This document shows, in pieces, positions 19,004 through 28,504 of a stretch of 64,000 bases of DNA. This stretch comes from an uncultured Lachnospiraceae bacterium (GTDB lineage: Bacteria > Bacillota > Clostridia > Lachnospirales > Lachnospiraceae). The first letter of the stretch is position 1; the number at the start of each line of letters is the position of its first letter. Location: contig CAMFDJ010000004.1 of assembly GCA_945949085.1 (NCBI GenBank), forward strand, positions 62,001 to 126,000, read 5' to 3'. Position numbers and translations under genes: made by a program. Below the pieces are notes generated by a model. The model did no database searches and had not been told where the DNA came from. It saw only the letters and a list, made by a program, of their open reading frames with translations.

Positions 19004-20980
19004 CTATGCTGTAGTCCCGATAAAACCAAGCTGATTTTTCGTTTTTCCACGTTGCATCAGATTGTCCTGCTCCATTCTTGCAATCGCCCCTCTCACATCC
19101 TCTTTTGTCAGCTGCGCCAGTTTCCTTTTATTGATACGCTCCAGCTCCTGCCCGCTCAGTCTTACGGCTGCCTGCATAATGATGTGCTCCAGAAAGCTGC
19201 GCGCTTCACGGCCGTTTCCGAAATTGGAATCCTTCACGCGTTTTGCAAAATACGCGATGATCTCCGAATCTGCCTCTCCGGTCAGCACAAATTTTTGCTG
19301 CGCGGCCAGACTGTGTACGATGCGAAGCATTTCTCCCGCATTATAGGAATCAAAAAAGATCGTCGAATTGATCCTGCTTTTGATACCCGGATTGGAATCG
19401 ATAAAAAGCTTCATTTTATTATTCTTTTCGCTTACCTCCCTGCCTCCGTATCCGGCAAAGATAACAAGCTTATCCATGGCATGCTCCTCCAGCTCGATCA
19501 CAAGCTGTGCCAGTGCCTCCTGGCTGAAGCTGTCAGGTTCCTTATCGGATACAATGGAATAGGCTTCATCAATGAAGATAATGTCATTTCGCTCAAAGAG
19601 CTGGTGCGTCTTAGGCGCAGAGTGACCCACATAGAGCCCCTTCAGATCGGCACCATTGACACTGGCAAACCGGTTCCCCGGCAAAAGCTGTTCCTTGCAC
19701 ATAATCTCCCCCATCAGCCTGGCAACCGTCGTCTTCGCCGTTCCGGGTGCTCCAATCAAAAGATGTACATTATGAAAATTGCCCTTGCCAAGACCTGCCT
19801 CCTGCCGGTACTTTGTGAACTTCATCATTTGGACAATCTCTCGAATCTGCCGCTTGACATTCTCCATGCCGACCAGGTCCTGCTCCAGCCGGGATATAGG
19901 ATCTTTTTCCTCAGTACCTGCTCCGACGAATTTCTGCAGAAAATCAAAATCCTTCTTTGTCAGTGTCTTTTTTGAGCCATCTTTTCCAATATACCGCATG
20001 ACCTTTTCCATCGTCTGGGAAGGTTCTAATGTATTAATCTCCGTAATTTTCTTTATGATCTCATGCTTTGGAAATGCCTTTGCCACACGATAGGAAAAAC
20101 ACGAAAGCCATCCGTCAAATAAGAGCTCCTCATATGCGGCGTAGGTTGCCCGATCTCCATCCACATGGATAATGTCTGCCGTGAACATGAGCGCGAGACG
20201 CAAAAGCTCCTGGTTGGCACGATCATCCTGCACCTCACACCCTCCAAAGAAGCTTTCAAAGCTTGATCTTCTGATATGCAGAAAATACACATTTCTGTTT
20301 TCCGAAAAACGCTTCAAACTGTCCATGCTCGTTGTAAGCTGCGGATAAGAATTGGCATAGCGCAGGATGCAGATGGGCTCATGGCGGCAACCGGTCCAGT
20401 AAGGCTTTTCGCCCATATGAAAATCCTGCATCATCTGAAATGGGCCTCGTCCGATGGCATTCGAGCGATCTGTATATTCTGCTATTTCGGAAAATAATAC
20501 CACCGGGAGCCTGCTTGGCGACTCTTCCCAGGCGCTGTCCTCCTCATCATCCGCATCATCCGGCTCTTCTTCTAAGTCAAAGTCCTCAAAATCCTCCCAT
20601 TCATCGTCGGTAAACACATCATCCAAACGAAAGATATCTTCTCCGCTTCCCCCCGACAATTCCTCTGCCGCAATAAAGCCTGCAGGTACGCCTTCGTCCT
20701 CACACTCTGTATCCTCTTTCTGTAACCCTGCCTCAGCCAGATAGCTGACAGCCATGAGCCCCTCTTCCTTTGTATTACAGTCAATGATCACGAATCTGGA
20801 GCAGCCCTTCTGCAACTGCTGCAGACACTCCTGAAACTGTGTTGCTCCCAGTTCTACATCCGCTTTCAGACAATCCAAAGATACCTCTCCATCGAGCTGA
20901 AGATATTCCACTTTCTGACTGGTGCCCCCATCCAGGTATCCGGTGCAGAGATTTGGTTTCAATAAGTTCAATTTTCTCAT
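19004..20980 (-). CDS. CbbX/SpoVK-like AAA+ ATPase with long N-terminal extension
   Basis: A 658-residue AAA+ protein. Residues 1-110 and about 160-330 form an N-terminal region with alternating beta/alpha pattern (SRFVIIDCNTKEEGLMAV) that could be a degenerate NTPase fold. A very acidic linker (Asp/Glu runs at about 115-155) splits it. The C-terminal AAA+ module has Walker A GAPGTAKTT near 408-416, Walker B IIFIDEAYS near 467-475, the pore-loop region GLYVGHSAPKT and arginine-finger region PGIKSRI, all as in CbbX/SpoVK hexamers. AAGGAG lies upstream of the ATG. It is divergent from the WYL regulator and starts a leftward operon with two unknown genes. CbbX-type ATPases remodel protein complexes; the client is not known. 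Confidence 0.85.
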   Translation of the reverse strand: MRKLNLLKPNLCTGYLDGGTSQKVEYLQLDGEVSLDCLKADVELGATQFQECLQQLQKGCSRFVIIDCNTKEEGLMAVSYLAEAGLQKEDTECEDEGVPAGFIAAEELSGGSGEDIFRLDDVFTDDEWEDFEDFDLEEEPDDADDEEDSAWEESPSRLPVVLFSEIAEYTDRSNAIGRGPFQMMQDFHMGEKPYWTGCRHEPICILRYANSYPQLTTSMDSLKRFSENRNVYFLHIRRSSFESFFGGCEVQDDRANQELLRLALMFTADIIHVDGDRATYAAYEELLFDGWLSCFSYRVAKAFPKHEIIKKITEINTLEPSQTMEKVMRYIGKDGSKKTLTKKDFDFLQKFVGAGTEEKDPISRLEQDLVGMENVKRQIREIVQMMKFTKYRQEAGLGKGNFHNVHLLIGAPGTAKTTVARLMGEIMCKEQLLPGNRFASVNGADLKGLYVGHSAPKTHQLFERNDIIFIDEAYSIVSDKEPDSFSQEALAQLVIELEEHAMDKLVIFAGYGGREVSEKNNKMKLFIDSNPGIKSRINSTIFFDSYNAGEMLRIVHSLAAQQKFVLTGEADSEIIAYFAKRVKDSNFGNGREARSFLEHIIMQAAVRLSGQELERINKRKLAQLTKEDVRGAIARMEQDNLMQRGKTKNQLGFIGTTA

Positions 20981-21040
20981 CCTTCCATACTCCTTCCATT
21001 TCTTTGGTGCTCATAGCATACTACATTTTATTTTGGGTTT

Positions 21041-21092
21041 TAGGACAATTTTGTCCTATTTTGTTGACAGATTCTTCTGCACTTTCTACAAT
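21041..21092 (+). promoter_or_regulatory. Perfect 18-bp palindrome and consensus promoter between AAA+ operon and WYL regulator
   Basis: 21041-21058 reads TAGGACAATTTTGTCCTA, two eight-base arms around TT. Six bases to the right is a nearly ideal sigma-A promoter for the regulator: TTGACA at 21064-21069, 17-bp spacer, TACAAT at 21087-21092. The palindrome also sits upstream of the AAA+ gene start at 20980, where it would cover the opposing promoter. This is the expected place for the operator of the WYL regulator. Confidence 0.75.
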
Positions 21093-21140
21093 AAAAAAAA
21101 CTGCAACGAAACGACACAGGGAAAGGGAAAGGACACAACT

Positions 21141-22469
21141 ATGCCAGGGCAAAAAACGAATCCAAACGCACAGGTAGCAGAAAGGAGCCTCGATACTCCT
21201 GTTTCCAAAGAGCAGATTGACGATGAGTTTCTGACGCTTGTGCGCACCGGCAAGCTCGCTCTCATCATCTTTGTACTGAAGCACCGCACAGACGAAGATC
21301 ACCCCATGAACAGCTCCCGGATTGCAGCATTCTTAAAATCCATGCTGGAAGACTCCGAATATTATGACAGCACAAAACTGTCCCCCAAAACCATCCAGCG
21401 GACACTGCAGACCTATTGCTATAATAAGGAACACTACCCGGAGGATTCGAATCTGCTCGCCATAGAACAGGCCTTTGGCGGTTCGATTGGCTGGCAGAAA
21501 AAAACAGATGCCAAGCAGGCCGTCATTTATTATTACTTTGAGCCCTACCTGGATGCCACAGATATCGCCTTAGTGCATGGATCCATCCAGAGTAATCAAT
21601 ATCTCTCAAAGGAAGAAAAGCACTATCTGACAAAAAGACTGCTTGCCATATCTTCCATGGAGGGGATTTTTTCGGGTGAGGAGCTTACACAAAACACGCT
21701 TTCTGCCACTATCCTCCCTGACAAACCACATCCCCCTACCAGGCAAAAGCAGATTGCGGAAAATTTACTGCCCCAGACAAATTCCCTGACATTGCATCAT
21801 TTCAATCAGCTTGAGGATGCCATTGAAAGGCAGTATCAGGTTGATGTGGTATACGGTCATTACTCCATCAATGAAAAAAATGAGATCTGTTTTCTGCCCA
21901 CTGTATCCGGGACAGTTACGCTCAATCCCTATGCCCTGCTCTGGGACAGAGGCTACCTCTATCTGATCGCCACAAAAGCAGGTGAGCAGATTCCCTCGCA
22001 CTACCGTTTGGACAGAATGATCACGATCCGCCCTCATAAAAGCGATGCCAAGCAGCAGCAGAAGTGTGAACCGTTACCGGATCTGCTCCTTCCCTATTTT
22101 CCGATGAAAAAAGGAAAGCGCGTCTTTTTGGCAAAGACTTATCGGCAGCAGCATCCCCACATGGGCATCTACCAGGGCGAAAAGACCTCTGCCACCTATC
22201 AGCTTGAATGTACCGACCGCACGATCTCCATTCTGATTGATTACTTTGGTCACGAAATTACCATCAAACCCTCACCCAGAGTGCTTTCCGGGGAGGAAGC
22301 CGAGCAGACACACGCCTCCCGCTATCTGATCGTCACACTCAAAAATGTCGCCTATGAAAATATGAAGTTATTCTGCTTATCTCACTGCAGCTCCATTCGC
22401 GTCATTGCACCAACGGGCTTTGCAGCAGAGATCAAAAATACGCTTCTGCAAATTGCGAAGGATTATTAG
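21141..22469 (+). CDS. WYL-domain transcriptional regulator
   Basis: About 442 residues. The N-terminal 150 residues are helical with a likely winged-helix DNA-binding part (SRIAAFLKSMLEDSEYYDSTKLSPKTIQRTLQ). The middle is the WYL domain (YSINEKNEICFLPTVSGTVTLNPYALLWDRGYLYLIATKAGEQIPSHYRLDRM type pattern), and a WCX-like C-terminal domain follows. WYL regulators sense ligands such as nucleic acids and often control phage-defence and other conflict genes. ATG 21141 is preceded by AAAGGA; the upstream open frame is promoter DNA. It is divergent from the AAA+ operon at 19004-20980 and convergent with the second AAA+ gene (four-base overlap), so it sits between the two halves of the cluster. Confidence 0.85.
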   Translation: MPGQKTNPNAQVAERSLDTPVSKEQIDDEFLTLVRTGKLALIIFVLKHRTDEDHPMNSSRIAAFLKSMLEDSEYYDSTKLSPKTIQRTLQTYCYNKEHYPEDSNLLAIEQAFGGSIGWQKKTDAKQAVIYYYFEPYLDATDIALVHGSIQSNQYLSKEEKHYLTKRLLAISSMEGIFSGEELTQNTLSATILPDKPHPPTRQKQIAENLLPQTNSLTLHHFNQLEDAIERQYQVDVVYGHYSINEKNEICFLPTVSGTVTLNPYALLWDRGYLYLIATKAGEQIPSHYRLDRMITIRPHKSDAKQQQKCEPLPDLLLPYFPMKKGKRVFLAKTYRQQHPHMGIYQGEKTSATYQLECTDRTISILIDYFGHEITIKPSPRVLSGEEAEQTHASRYLIVTLKNVAYENMKLFCLSHCSSIRVIAPTGFAAEIKNTLLQIAKDY

Positions 22470-24214
22470 ACAGCACATGCCGCGGCACCTGTGCAAGGTA
22501 CCGAAAAGCCAAAGGTCCTTGCCACGGCGCGCGGCTGTGTCTCAGACAGACGCGTAATTGCCTTCTCCATATCTTCCGGTGTCAGAACATGATCTTTCCT
22601 TACCCTCTCTTTTGTCTTTCCTTCTGCGCACATTTCTTCGGCATGCCGGATTGCAAGAGATGTGATTGTCATTTCTACCAGTTTTCTCGCCTCACGCGCA
22701 TTCCCGAATTGTTCCTTCTGCCCTCTTCGAAGAGACTCCATATAGGAAAGGAATGCCTTCCGGCACGAACCATCCAGACGGTACCCCTGCCGTCTGCTCA
22801 TCTGACAGGCAATCTCAAACAGCTCTTTTCCGGAGTAATCTGCAAAATGGACCTTATGACTGATGCGCGAAGAAAGTCCCGGATCCAGCTGCAAAAAATC
22901 AGAAAGCTCACTTTGATACAGTGCAAAAATAACTGTCACATCCGGGTATAGCTCCATATATCTGACAAATTCCCGCATTGCCTCCCGGATATAGCTGCCG
23001 GATTCCTTTTCCAAAAAGAAACCGGCTTCATCCACAAACAGAATGCCGCCTCTTGCCTTTTCAAATTGCTTTGCAACCTTTGGTGCCGTCTGCCCGATAT
23101 ATTCCCCGATCAGATCCTGCCTGGCAGCCTGCACGAACACAGAGCGCATATGACATTCCTGTGCCAGAATCCCGGCAAGAAGCTTTGCGCATGTGGTTTT
23201 TCCGGTTCCCGGATTTCCGGAAAAGATCATGTGATGATGTAGATTCGACAGCTTTGGATTCCTCTGCTTCTCCATTGCCAAAAACCGCATTTCCTCTGCA
23301 ATCTGCTTGACATTTTTTAAGGAAGGCATCTCCATGAGCTGCTGCCAGGCATCCTCTTCCTGTGTCAGATACAGATTAAAATCATCTCTATTAAGTATCC
23401 CGGTCTGCGTAATCCTATCCCGCCGGCAAAACAGGATATGATCTAAAAGTCCGGCAACTCTTTCCTCGCACAACGTCTCCCCAAACGTCGCAAAAAGCTT
23501 CCCGGTCAGATCTGCAAATGTCAATTGCGCCTCCGGCTTTACGCCCTCCTCTTTACACAAATACGCAAGCAATTCTTCATAATAGCAGCAGATGTCAAAG
23601 TCAATCTGCAGTACACCGACATCCGTTGCCCCCATCATCCTCCTGACCCATTCCTGCGACAGCGCCTCCTTTTTGATCCAGACAAACCGCTGATAGGAAG
23701 CAGTCAGACACAAAATATCCTGCTTCGCACAGTCTGACATATCCGTATCGCAGCAGATAAAAAACGTCTCCTCATCCGACAGTCCCAAAATCTGTCCCAG
23801 GTAAGGATTGGAATAACCGCCGCTGCCGCTCTCATACCTGCGCCTTAAATCAACAACACGCATATAAGGCGATTCGTCCTCCTCATAGAAATCATAATAA
23901 ATGCCGTCGTCCTCCACCGGGATTTCATTTGCCTGAAACAGATAATAGGCAGATTTCTTGGCGATCATCTCATCCGCACAGACAAGAAGCACTGTTTTAG
24001 GCAAAAGATAGCCGTATTTCTGCAGAAATGCATTACACTGTCTGATATACGGAATCCCGTCATTTTCACTCAGATTTGCCATGTCATTTACGCCTCTTAT
24101 CTCTTCTATCAGAACCTGCGAGGCTGCTGCGCTGTATCGCTGCGTCAGGACAGGTACCATTTCCAGCATTCTCCTTTGGCACGCCTTTTGATCCCTGCTC
24201 TCCAAATTACTCAT
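22466..24214 (-). CDS. Second CbbX/SpoVK-like AAA+ ATPase
   Basis: About 582 residues. The N-terminal 300 residues carry an NTPase-like fold with no clear P-loop (PKTVLLVCADEMIAKKSAYYLFQ, ETFFICCDTDMSD). The C-terminal AAA+ module has Walker A GNPGTGKTT near 331-339, the pore-loop region GEYIGQTAPKV, Walker B GILFVDEAGFF near 388-398 and the arginine-finger region PGLSSRI. ATG 24214 follows AGGAGGACGG; the longer frame to 24319 overlaps the upstream gene. It lies 37 bases after the MoxR gene in a four-gene operon. It shares overall design with the protein at 19004, suggesting that the two form a mixed hexamer or act in sequence (inference). Confidence 0.83.
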   Translation of the reverse strand: MSNLESRDQKACQRRMLEMVPVLTQRYSAAASQVLIEEIRGVNDMANLSENDGIPYIRQCNAFLQKYGYLLPKTVLLVCADEMIAKKSAYYLFQANEIPVEDDGIYYDFYEEDESPYMRVVDLRRRYESGSGGYSNPYLGQILGLSDEETFFICCDTDMSDCAKQDILCLTASYQRFVWIKKEALSQEWVRRMMGATDVGVLQIDFDICCYYEELLAYLCKEEGVKPEAQLTFADLTGKLFATFGETLCEERVAGLLDHILFCRRDRITQTGILNRDDFNLYLTQEEDAWQQLMEMPSLKNVKQIAEEMRFLAMEKQRNPKLSNLHHHMIFSGNPGTGKTTCAKLLAGILAQECHMRSVFVQAARQDLIGEYIGQTAPKVAKQFEKARGGILFVDEAGFFLEKESGSYIREAMREFVRYMELYPDVTVIFALYQSELSDFLQLDPGLSSRISHKVHFADYSGKELFEIACQMSRRQGYRLDGSCRKAFLSYMESLRRGQKEQFGNAREARKLVEMTITSLAIRHAEEMCAEGKTKERVRKDHVLTPEDMEKAITRLSETQPRAVARTFGFSVPCTGAAACAV

Positions 24215-24251
24215 ATCATCCGTCCTCCTATTCTTCGCGCTATCCTTATTT

Positions 24252-25427
24252 TTACCCTGCCAGATATTTTTTCCGACACATGCGCACATAAGCCTCACTC
24301 TTATTTTCCGCCAGTGCATTTAGGAAAAAGCTGTCTTTGTTGATTGTCACATACAACTGCTCCCATAACAGTTCCTCCTCTTCGTCCCCGGACGTAAAGG
24401 CAAACAGATGCTCTACCTTCTCTGCAATCAGGCGTTTCTGCTTCTGCGTCATGCGCTTACCGTCAAAATCAGCTTTCAGATTCTTTAGGATCATGTCGAG
24501 CAGTGACCATTTCTCTCCATAGGAAAGTAATGCAAATTCCTCTTTACATGTGCTGTCTGCAGTCCCTTCACAGATACTGCGCATCTTTTGCTGCGTAAAG
24601 CCATGACTCCATTTCCGATAGTATTGCAGAAACAATTTTGCGATTTTATCGGATTTAATAAACTGCTTCACAAATTCCTCTGTGACCTGCTGCTGCAAGC
24701 TCTCATATGCAATGATCTGACAGCTCAGATTGTCCCAGCTGCGGCATGTGACAAGCTCCGGCTCCTGTCCCCCCTTTTCCATCTCACACTTATAGAGACA
24801 TCCCTTGTTATCACGCAAAAAAGAGAGGACTGCCGGATGCATTTTCCTTTCGTTCCCATACTCCAGAAAATCCTGCCAGCTGACGGTGATCTTCATTTTT
24901 CTCAGTCTGTCCGTGACAGCGGCATCAAAGGTTCTGGCCGACCTGTTATACTCCTTCGGATTGCCGCACAATACAATAACCCAGCCTCTCGGCAGTCTGT
25001 GACAGCCGATATTCTTTGTCTGTAAAAAGGAGAGCATGATCGGCGTGATGGTATCTGACATACACGGAAACTCATCGAGCAGCAAAATCCCCTCGCTCTT
25101 TCCCGGAAGCTCCTGCTGCTGCACCTTGGCAATGATCTCCGACATCGTAAAATTTGTGTATTTGGTGCCGTCCGAAAGTGTCTCAATGACCGGGAGTCCC
25201 AAAATATTATTTCTGGTATTGTGCACCAGAGAAAAATCCACAAATCCAATGCCAAGCTCATCGGCAACCTGTCTGACAATCTGCGTCTTTCCAATCCCCG
25301 GTGCTCCCTCCAGATAAAACGGCAGACGGTTTTCTTCCGCCATGAGATAGACACCGTTTTCATCCTTTAGCAGATATCCGCGGATACCGTCCATGATATC
25401 TTTTTTTGCTTCCCGAATCGTATACAT
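24252..25427 (-). CDS. MoxR-family AAA+ ATPase
   Basis: About 391 residues. The AAA+ core is at the N-terminus: Walker A GAPGIGKTQ at about 39-47, Walker B GILLLDEFPCMSD at about 111-123 and the sensor-1 segment WVIVLCGNP. These match the MoxR/RavA group. The C-terminal 170 residues are helical and acidic with no known domain. ATG 25427 is preceded by AGGAGG with seven-base spacing. MoxR ATPases usually pair with VWA proteins as a chaperone or gating unit, and the partner VWA gene is two genes upstream in the same operon. Confidence 0.87.
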   Translation of the reverse strand: MYTIREAKKDIMDGIRGYLLKDENGVYLMAEENRLPFYLEGAPGIGKTQIVRQVADELGIGFVDFSLVHNTRNNILGLPVIETLSDGTKYTNFTMSEIIAKVQQQELPGKSEGILLLDEFPCMSDTITPIMLSFLQTKNIGCHRLPRGWVIVLCGNPKEYNRSARTFDAAVTDRLRKMKITVSWQDFLEYGNERKMHPAVLSFLRDNKGCLYKCEMEKGGQEPELVTCRSWDNLSCQIIAYESLQQQVTEEFVKQFIKSDKIAKLFLQYYRKWSHGFTQQKMRSICEGTADSTCKEEFALLSYGEKWSLLDMILKNLKADFDGKRMTQKQKRLIAEKVEHLFAFTSGDEEEELLWEQLYVTINKDSFFLNALAENKSEAYVRMCRKKYLAG

Positions 25428-25464
25428 CCTGTTTCCTCCTTGTTTCCTGTAATTTTTACTCCTC

Positions 25465-27012
25465 CTATGGCTGCTGCGCTTCATGCGCATAAGCGCATAA
25501 CACCGGAATGGCATAATATTGTCCCTTTTTGGCTGCCTTTTTCAGATACTGCGGTATCTGCTCCTTTTGTATCAGATTTTTTTCAATCGCTACATATAAC
25601 AGTTCTTCGCTTGCAATATCCAATATCGTATCAAAAAGCTTGCCATACAATTCTTTTATTTCTTCCGGGCATGGATCCTCCTCATCCTCCCTGATAAAGC
25701 CCTTCAGATTCTCAAGAAAATGAATCCGAGACTGCAGAATGGTACAATCTGCGTCATCCTCGCTTTCCAAAAAGCGCTTATCTACAATAGGGCGAAATGC
25801 ATATTCCAGGATTCCCTGTATAGCCGGATCCCTCCGGGATACCGGAGGCATTTTTTGCATAAACTGGCTGATCACAAGAAGCGGATCCCGGCTGTAGCAC
25901 ATGACCGGCTCACCCGTCTGCGTAGTCCAGAATTTCCATCCACTGTCCTCCATATCTGTCCAGAATCTTTGTGCTACATACTTCTGCCTTTCTCCGAGGG
26001 ACTGCTGCAGATAAGATTGCAGAAGCTCTGTAAACTCCTCCTCGCAGACGTACTGTTCAAATAATGCAATATGTCTTTTCCGATGCTGCTGCCATTTTTT
26101 CTTCTTCTCTGTCTGCAGACCGGCGTACAAAGAATACGTCTCTCCCAGCTCCAGCAGCTTAAGCTTTGCCGTCCAAAGCACCTCCCCAAAGAGCTGTGGC
26201 AGCAGCTTTTCAAAGAAGACCAGCCAGTACTGATAATCCACAAGCCATTCATCCTGATCCTGCGTATGATAGCCGGCACGGTAAATTTCCGTACGCATGC
26301 TGCTCAGAATAAGCTTGACACTGCCTTGCTCCTTTTGAAAAAACTGTAGGATTTCGTAGTATAATGCCAGATACTCTTTTACCGTGATGTCATCACGGAA
26401 GAATCCGAATGGACATGTCTCCTCTTCCTTTGCCTCCGCCTCCGGAAGGAGCTCCAGCAGATACGGCGCCCGCTTGCTCACTTGCCGAAACAGATGTAGC
26501 GGGTTTGCAATATATAATGGATTACAGATAAATGCACTCCTGACCTTCAGCCTGCCCCAAATCCTATCGTCCTGAATTTGCATGATCTGCTCCCATAGAA
26601 ATTGCTGCAGATCCTCAGGCATAGATTCATCTGTCAGCAATATCTGATAGATATCGACGATATCTTTGTTTCGATTCCCCCTATACGAATCCCCATACCT
26701 GCTTACGCCGGTAAACAGGCTGTATTGCATATCAAAATAACCATTTTGAAGCAGCTGCCTTGCCAGTTCGTATTCTTTTGTCAGAATGCAAAGCATGACG
26801 GGACAGCCTATATACAAAAACTCATCCTTCTTCATGCCGCACGGATACCCCACGGTATAAAAATCATCGGCCATTTTTTGTCCTGCCAGATCCTTGATCC
26901 GATTTTCCAATTGCGCAAAAGACTGATCCACAAACAGTTCCGCATAATTCAGCTGATTGAAAACTACCCCATCCCATTGCAAATCCTCGTCATATGAAAA
27001 AATAACATCCAT
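25465..27012 (-). CDS. Large helical protein of unknown function between MoxR and VWA genes
   Basis: About 515 residues, soluble, rich in Gln, Glu, Leu and aromatic residues, with no recognised catalytic motif. The C-terminus (EELLYVAIEKNLIQKEQIPQ, then a helical hairpin ending AIPVLCAYAHEA) resembles an ankyrin-like helix-loop-helix repeat. ATG 27012 follows GGAGGAGAG. Gaps of 53 and 37 bases to its neighbours place it firmly in the VWA-MoxR-AAA operon, so it is probably a scaffold or adaptor between the VWA protein and the ATPases (inference). Confidence 0.7.
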   Translation of the reverse strand: MDVIFSYDEDLQWDGVVFNQLNYAELFVDQSFAQLENRIKDLAGQKMADDFYTVGYPCGMKKDEFLYIGCPVMLCILTKEYELARQLLQNGYFDMQYSLFTGVSRYGDSYRGNRNKDIVDIYQILLTDESMPEDLQQFLWEQIMQIQDDRIWGRLKVRSAFICNPLYIANPLHLFRQVSKRAPYLLELLPEAEAKEEETCPFGFFRDDITVKEYLALYYEILQFFQKEQGSVKLILSSMRTEIYRAGYHTQDQDEWLVDYQYWLVFFEKLLPQLFGEVLWTAKLKLLELGETYSLYAGLQTEKKKKWQQHRKRHIALFEQYVCEEEFTELLQSYLQQSLGERQKYVAQRFWTDMEDSGWKFWTTQTGEPVMCYSRDPLLVISQFMQKMPPVSRRDPAIQGILEYAFRPIVDKRFLESEDDADCTILQSRIHFLENLKGFIREDEEDPCPEEIKELYGKLFDTILDIASEELLYVAIEKNLIQKEQIPQYLKKAAKKGQYYAIPVLCAYAHEAQQP

Positions 27013-27065
27013 GATTGTCTCTCTCCTCCTGCCCTTTTTGCCCTGCCCCCGGAGGCAGGCTTTTC

Positions 27066-28433
27066 TCAATAGGTCACAATCTCAATTCCCTTCGGTATTT
27101 GCACGCTATATTCCTGTAATACCCTTTTTGCCTGCGTGCTCATGACAAACACGGTTTTGATATCCGGAAGCTGCTTGGGGTATTCTCCCATTCCGTCCGT
27201 ATAATAAAGCAAAAGGTCTGTCTTTTCGTGCTCTCTCTCCAGCTGCGCAAGCCGTCCAAAAACCGGTCTGAAGTCCGTTCCACCCCAGCCGGACAGCTCC
27301 ATTTGGTCAAAAAAATCTTCACCCAGTTCCTCTGCCATGCAGATTTTTTCCGATTGTATGCACTCATCACAGGTGATCAGATGTACCTTTATTCTGCGCA
27401 TCCGGTTTTTCCACTGTGCAAAAAGACCTCCAATCTCCCGCAGCAGTTCCCGAATCACTTCTCCCTCACACGAGCCACTCGTATCAATTGCTATGCAAAG
27501 ACGTCCCTCCATGCCTCCTCCGGACTCATCAGCACGTTCCACCAAAGGACTATCTTCATTGATCGAAAATCCGTACTGATATAGCATGACATCTATTTCA
27601 TCCTCCGCATTCTCCTCGCAGAAACTGCCTGCAAAATAGCTTTCCAGAAAGAAGCGATAGTCTCCTGCCTGTCCATCCGCCTTTTTTACAGTTTGGATTT
27701 CTCCGTTTTCCTTCACTCTAAGCGATGCGCCAATGCCCCCCGACAGATTGCTTTTATCAGAGACAGCATTTCCCAGATACCGGTTTGCACAAGTCCAGTT
27801 TTGTGTGATCTTACGCACCTCCTCCTCAGAAAGCTCTCTCATATGCCAGAATCTGTGATCGTCCATAACCCACTCTGATGCCTTATCCATCATGCGTTCC
27901 CATTTCTTTTGAAATGCAGCATTTTTCTGTCTGCTCAGGTTGTGATAATTTTCCGGCGACAGATTCACGCCTTCTTTCTCCCAATATTCCATCAGCCGCT
28001 TCGTCTCACCGCAATGCGGTCTCTCGTAGCCCAGGGCAGCCATAAAACCGTCTATCCGTATATCACAGAGCAGGTTGGCAAGGCTTTTTGCGCGAAGCTG
28101 CCGCGTTGTCTCCTGATCCAGACAAAAACCGTGCAGCAAAATGTGCAAAAGTATCTGCTCAAGCTGCCGGATTCCTTCCTTCCGGTAGCTGCCAATGACT
28201 CTGTCCGGTTTGAAATACAGATACGCAAAATCCGTAGATAAAAGCGTGTCATTTTCCACTGGCATCAGTTTGAATAAATGAAGCGCATAGACAAGCTCCG
28301 GATATTGTGCTTTCAGCTTTTCCATCGCCATTTTGACCAGCTTTTTCGCCAGCTTTGTCTCCTTTTGATCCGGATCTGCGGGCAACAGGATTTCGATATT
28401 CTGTTTGACAGCAGGGCCGCTTTGCTTTTTCAT
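27066..28433 (-). CDS. DUF2201/VWA-like protein, partner of the MoxR ATPase
   Basis: About 455 residues. The N-terminal part resembles the metallopeptidase-like DUF2201 domain, but the expected HExxH is degenerate (QILLHILLHGFCLD near residue 97), so it is probably not catalytic. The C-terminal 150 residues are a VWA-like domain with an intact metal-ion-dependent adhesion site, AIDTSGS near residue 313 and GWGGTDFRP later. MoxR plus VWA pairs are known chaperone or activation units (for example MoxR/RavA-ViaA and the conflict-system ternary modules). ATG 28433 is preceded by AAAGGAG. First gene of the leftward four-gene operon. Confidence 0.85.
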   Translation of the reverse strand: MKKQSGPAVKQNIEILLPADPDQKETKLAKKLVKMAMEKLKAQYPELVYALHLFKLMPVENDTLLSTDFAYLYFKPDRVIGSYRKEGIRQLEQILLHILLHGFCLDQETTRQLRAKSLANLLCDIRIDGFMAALGYERPHCGETKRLMEYWEKEGVNLSPENYHNLSRQKNAAFQKKWERMMDKASEWVMDDHRFWHMRELSEEEVRKITQNWTCANRYLGNAVSDKSNLSGGIGASLRVKENGEIQTVKKADGQAGDYRFFLESYFAGSFCEENAEDEIDVMLYQYGFSINEDSPLVERADESGGGMEGRLCIAIDTSGSCEGEVIRELLREIGGLFAQWKNRMRRIKVHLITCDECIQSEKICMAEELGEDFFDQMELSGWGGTDFRPVFGRLAQLEREHEKTDLLLYYTDGMGEYPKQLPDIKTVFVMSTQAKRVLQEYSVQIPKGIEIVTY

Positions 28434-28504
28434 CTCCCGCTCCTTTCCATACAACTTGATTTCCTTGTTTGCAAAGCAAGCATATCACACCCCTTTTCGT
28501 AAAA

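Noticed and set aside
20454..20744. Ser-rich open frame antisense to the AAA+ gene
   Set aside because: It is the reverse reading of the acidic linker in the 658-residue AAA+ protein.
27066..28433. Active metallopeptidase in the DUF2201 protein
   Set aside because: The expected HExxH is replaced by HILLH, lacking the catalytic Glu, so only the VWA role is supported.
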